46,448 nt of DNA from Nitrospirota bacterium (GTDB lineage: Bacteria; Nitrospirota; Thermodesulfovibrionia; Thermodesulfovibrionales; UBA6898), in contig JAJXTV010000030.1 of the NCBI GenBank assembly GCA_021783515.1, positions 1 to 46,448 on the forward strand, in the 5' to 3' direction. The notes below the pieces were generated by a model that was given only the letters and a program-made list of their open reading frames with translations, ran no database searches and had not been told where the DNA came from. Positions 43,850-46,448 of the stretch are shown piece after piece. Both the position numbers and the translations under genes were made by a program. Position 1 is the first letter of the stretch. Each line of letters opens with the position of its first letter.

Positions 43850-44578
43850 ATGAAGAATTCGAAAAAGGGCAAGGCTAAGCTCGCAGCAAAGATGGCGGCA
43901 TATGCGGCAACGGCGGTTTCCGCGCTGGCGGTGGCGCATCCGGCCTCCGCGGCAATCCAGTACAGCGGACCGCAGAACCTGAGCTTGAACAATGTGAACA
44001 GTTTGCGCAATATCGACCTGAATAATGACGGCACGACGGATTTCCACTTCACCAACACCTCCAGAACCAATGGGTTTTGGCAGGGACTTAAATCGAACAA
44101 CTCAAATCAGTTTCTGCAGTCGAGCGGCTATGGGCCCGGCACCGGGAACCCGGGCTATGGTCATACCGATGCCGCATTCCTTCCGCAGAATTATCAGATT
44201 GCAGGTGTGCCGGCCAACACATTCATTCACTGGAGCACCGGATCAGAACCCGTAGCGGGTACTTATAATGGTTACACCGGCTCGAGCGGATCGTTCAACA
44301 ACCGTACGGGGTTCATCGGCGTACGTTTCCATAGCGCACAGTGCCAGGCTGCGAACTGGAACTACGGCTGGATTCGTTTCACGAATATCGACGTACAAGA
44401 CAGCACGATCGTCGACTGGGCATACGAATCGACCTGCAACACCCCGATCGCCGCCGGCGATACGACTGCGGCTGCCCCGGAGGCGGTGCCTACCCTCGAT
44501 GAGTGGGGCATGCTCGCCCTTGCCGGCCTTCTTTCCGGCGCGGCGGTCCTTCGCATGAAGAAAAAGGCAAAGGCATAA
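43850..44578 (+). CDS. Secreted protein with IPTL-CTERM sorting signal
   Basis: The 242-residue protein has an N-terminal signal peptide with a basic start and AVAHPASAA cleavage region. A beta-rich, Asn/Ser/Gly-rich mature domain holds four cysteines. The C-terminal signal is VPTLDEWGMLALAGLLSG, then a hydrophobic helix and RMKKKAKA. This PTL-x-EWG helix-basic pattern marks IPTL-CTERM proteins, exported and processed by an exosortase-like or related enzyme, which is not in this window. The mature domain has no catalytic motif I recognise, and a surface or matrix role is likely. Confidence 0.9.
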   Translation: MKNSKKGKAKLAAKMAAYAATAVSALAVAHPASAAIQYSGPQNLSLNNVNSLRNIDLNNDGTTDFHFTNTSRTNGFWQGLKSNNSNQFLQSSGYGPGTGNPGYGHTDAAFLPQNYQIAGVPANTFIHWSTGSEPVAGTYNGYTGSSGSFNNRTGFIGVRFHSAQCQAANWNYGWIRFTNIDVQDSTIVDWAYESTCNTPIAAGDTTAAAPEAVPTLDEWGMLALAGLLSGAAVLRMKKKAKA

Positions 44579-44628
44579 CCGAAGCGCTCGCTTAGTTTCC
44601 CGTGATTGCGTGGAGTTGAAGATCTCTA

Positions 44629-44653
44629 AAGCGGGGTGCCTGTCACCCCGCTT
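44629..44653 (+). terminator. Perfect hairpin after the IPTL-CTERM gene
   Basis: AAGCGGGGTG and CACCCCGCTT form a perfect 10-bp stem with a five-base loop. The following ATCATTT is only weakly T-rich, so termination may be partial. Confidence 0.7.
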
Positions 44654-44677
44654 ATCATTTCCGCCCCGGAGAACCTC

Positions 44678-46448
44678 ATGACTATCGGCACAAAAAAAGT
44701 ACTCCTTATCGGTTGGGACGCCGCCGACTGGAAGATCATCCATCGCCTCGTCGACGAGGGCAAGATGCCGTGCATGGCAAGGTTTATCGAAGAGGGCGTG
44801 ATCGGAAACCTCGCCACGCTCTACCCCGAGCTCTCCCCCATGCTCTGGACGTCCATCGCCACAGGCAAGCGCCCGCATAAGCACGGGGTCCTCGGCTTTA
44901 CCGAGCCGAACCCCGATTCGGGCGGCGTCAGGCCGATCACCAATCTGTCGAGAAAGACGCGGGCAATCTGGAACATCCTCGGCATGGTGGATATCAGGAG
45001 CGTCGTGATAGGGTGGTGGCCGTCCCATCCGGCGGAGCCTGTCAACGGCGTGATGGTATCGAATCACTACCAGAAGGCCTCTGCTCCCCACGGCAAACCG
45101 TGGCCGATGGGCCAGGGGATCGTCCACCCTCCGCGCATCGCACAAAATCTTGCGAGGCTCAGACTCCACCCGCAGGATGTCGATCCGGGGGCGATACTCG
45201 ATTTTGTGCCGAAGCTCGATGAGATCGATCAGGAGAAGGACCACCGGATCGAGACGCTCGCCAAGATCATGGCCGAATGCGCGACGATCAACCGGGCGGC
45301 GCTGGCGGTCCTGCGCCATGAGCCGTGGCAGTTCGCCGCGATCTATTACGACGGGATCGACCACTTCTCGCATGCCTTCATGAACTACCATCCGCCGCGT
45401 CTGCCCTGGATAAATGAGGAGGACTACGGGAAGTATCACCGTGTTGTCGAAAAAGGGTATATCCTTCACGATCATATGCTGGCCTCCCTGCTGGAGGTTG
45501 CGGGAGAAGACGCCACGGTGATGATCGTCTCAGACCACGGCTTTCATTCCGATCACCTGAGGCCCCGCAGCATCCCCGTAGAGCCCGCCGGACCGGCGCT
45601 TCAGCACAGGCCATACGGCATCTTCGCCGTAAAGGGGCCGGGGATAAAAAGAGACGAGACCATATACGGGGCGAGCCTGCTGGATATCTGCCCCACCGTT
45701 TTGACGCTCTGCGGGCTGCCTGCCGGAAGCGATATGGACGGCAAGCCCCTGGTCAATATCTTCGTCAGCCCGCCTGAGGTCAAGGCTATCGAAAGCTGGG
45801 ACCTCATAGGAGGGGAAGACGGCCGCCACCATACCGGAACGGTAATCGATCCGATCGAGGCGAAAGCGGCGATCGATCAGCTCGTTGCGCTCGGGTATAT
45901 CGAAAAACCGGACGATGACAAGGAGACCGCGGCGAAGGAGTGCACCAGGGAGCTTCAGTATAATCTTGCGCGTTCCTATACCGAGGCCGGACTCCATCGG
46001 GACGCACTGACTGTTTTCAGGGAGCTCTACCGGGAATGGCCGGAGGAATCCCGCTTCGGCATCCAGGTCGTGCAATGTCTGCTCTCCCTCGAAATGTTCG
46101 AAGAAGCGGAAACCGCGCTCGAAGAAGTCCTGCGCGGCAAAAAAGAAGACGCAAAGCTGGCGAGAGCGGAGCTAAAGGCGGCGTTGGAGAAGAAGCAGGA
46201 CGCGGGTGATAAGGAACCGGACAGGAAAGAGCAGTACGAGCTGCGGAGGCTGAGGGCCAGGGCATCGACAAGCTCGTACGCAATAGAGTATCTGAAGGGC
46301 TCGGTGCTGCTCGGCCGTGAGAAGGCGGATGACGCCCTGCTCCATTTCAAAAAGGCCGAGCGCATCTCCCGCCGCAATCCGTCCCTCTATGACCGGCTGG
46401 GAGAGTCTTTCGTAAAGCTGAAGAGATGGACGGACGCAGAGGATGCCT
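44678..46448 (+). CDS. Alkaline-phosphatase-superfamily phosphodiesterase with TPR tail (partial)
   Basis: The visible 590 residues begin with an alkaline-phosphatase/phosphodiesterase domain. GWDAADWKII gives the first metal Asp. The Thr in SPMLWTSIATG is the likely nucleophile. YYDGIDHFSHAF and VSDHGFHSD supply the metal-binding Asp and His. A TPR-type helical tail follows from about residue 405 (for example LARSYTEAGLHRDALTVF, LSLEMFEEAETALEEVL, LHFKKAERISRRNPSLYDRL), and the window ends inside it. The substrate could be a nucleotide, phospholipid or glycan phosphate; it cannot be told from sequence. The ATG at 44678 lies 24 bases after the hairpin at 44629, so it may also be reached by readthrough from the IPTL-CTERM gene. 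Confidence 0.9.
   Translation, partial: MTIGTKKVLLIGWDAADWKIIHRLVDEGKMPCMARFIEEGVIGNLATLYPELSPMLWTSIATGKRPHKHGVLGFTEPNPDSGGVRPITNLSRKTRAIWNILGMVDIRSVVIGWWPSHPAEPVNGVMVSNHYQKASAPHGKPWPMGQGIVHPPRIAQNLARLRLHPQDVDPGAILDFVPKLDEIDQEKDHRIETLAKIMAECATINRAALAVLRHEPWQFAAIYYDGIDHFSHAFMNYHPPRLPWINEEDYGKYHRVVEKGYILHDHMLASLLEVAGEDATVMIVSDHGFHSDHLRPRSIPVEPAGPALQHRPYGIFAVKGPGIKRDETIYGASLLDICPTVLTLCGLPAGSDMDGKPLVNIFVSPPEVKAIESWDLIGGEDGRHHTGTVIDPIEAKAAIDQLVALGYIEKPDDDKETAAKECTRELQYNLARSYTEAGLHRDALTVFRELYREWPEESRFGIQVVQCLLSLEMFEEAETALEEVLRGKKEDAKLARAELKAALEKKQDAGDKEPDRKEQYELRRLRARASTSSYAIEYLKGSVLLGREKADDALLHFKKAERISRRNPSLYDRLGESFVKLKRWTDAEDA

Overview
The window is a GC-rich bacterial chromosome segment with dense, tightly packed operons. 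A Rnf complex, a hydrogenase-4-like membrane complex, a GlgA glycogen synthase, an IPTL-CTERM secreted protein and a lexA with a GAAC-N4-GTTC operator point to a diderm anaerobe or facultative anaerobe, most like Nitrospirota or a deltaproteobacterial-type lineage. That placement is inferred from gene content and is not proven. I see no rRNA, tRNA, CRISPR array or prophage.

Layout. Positions 145-3810 (minus): a riboswitch-like leader with a terminator, a large secreted transglutaminase-like protein ending in a phospholipase A2-like domain, and an overlapping four-helix membrane protein that may be its immunity partner. 4013-6547: a tandem universal stress protein divergent from glgA. 6750-12345 (plus): a TolC / membrane-fusion / RND tripartite exporter. 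12363-19574 (minus): six genes, hyfB-C-E-F-G-I type, for a complex I / group 4 hydrogenase relative that has lost its NiFe ligands. 19979-20869 (plus): a DHH phosphoesterase. 20888-25141 (minus): lexA, a 59-aa small ORF, a VapBC pair, an AT-rich orphan, a REP-associated tyrosine transposase with REP palindromes, and a Y-family polymerase. 25346-30880 (minus): rnfCDGEAB. 31042-31620 (plus): an orphan lipoprotein. 31624-43637 (minus): a housekeeping run ROK kinase - lepA - lepB - DUF4845-like - ribE - ribBA - ribH - nusB - purB - purL. 43788-46448 (plus): an IPTL-CTERM secreted protein and an alkaline-phosphatase-superfamily enzyme with TPRs, cut by the window end.

How it fits together. Rnf links NADH and ferredoxin to an ion gradient. 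The hyf-like complex keeps its ion-translocating arms and one Fe-S cluster but lacks NiFe ligands and any ferredoxin subunit, so its redox partners are unknown. The lexA promoter is near-perfect, carries the SOS operator in its spacer, and appears to make a leaderless mRNA. The co-directional genes down to dinB could be one SOS unit into which toxin-antitoxin and transposase genes were inserted. The most novel candidate is at the left edge: a cyclic-dinucleotide-type riboswitch that seems to turn on a secreted PLA2-tipped protein with a candidate immunity gene.
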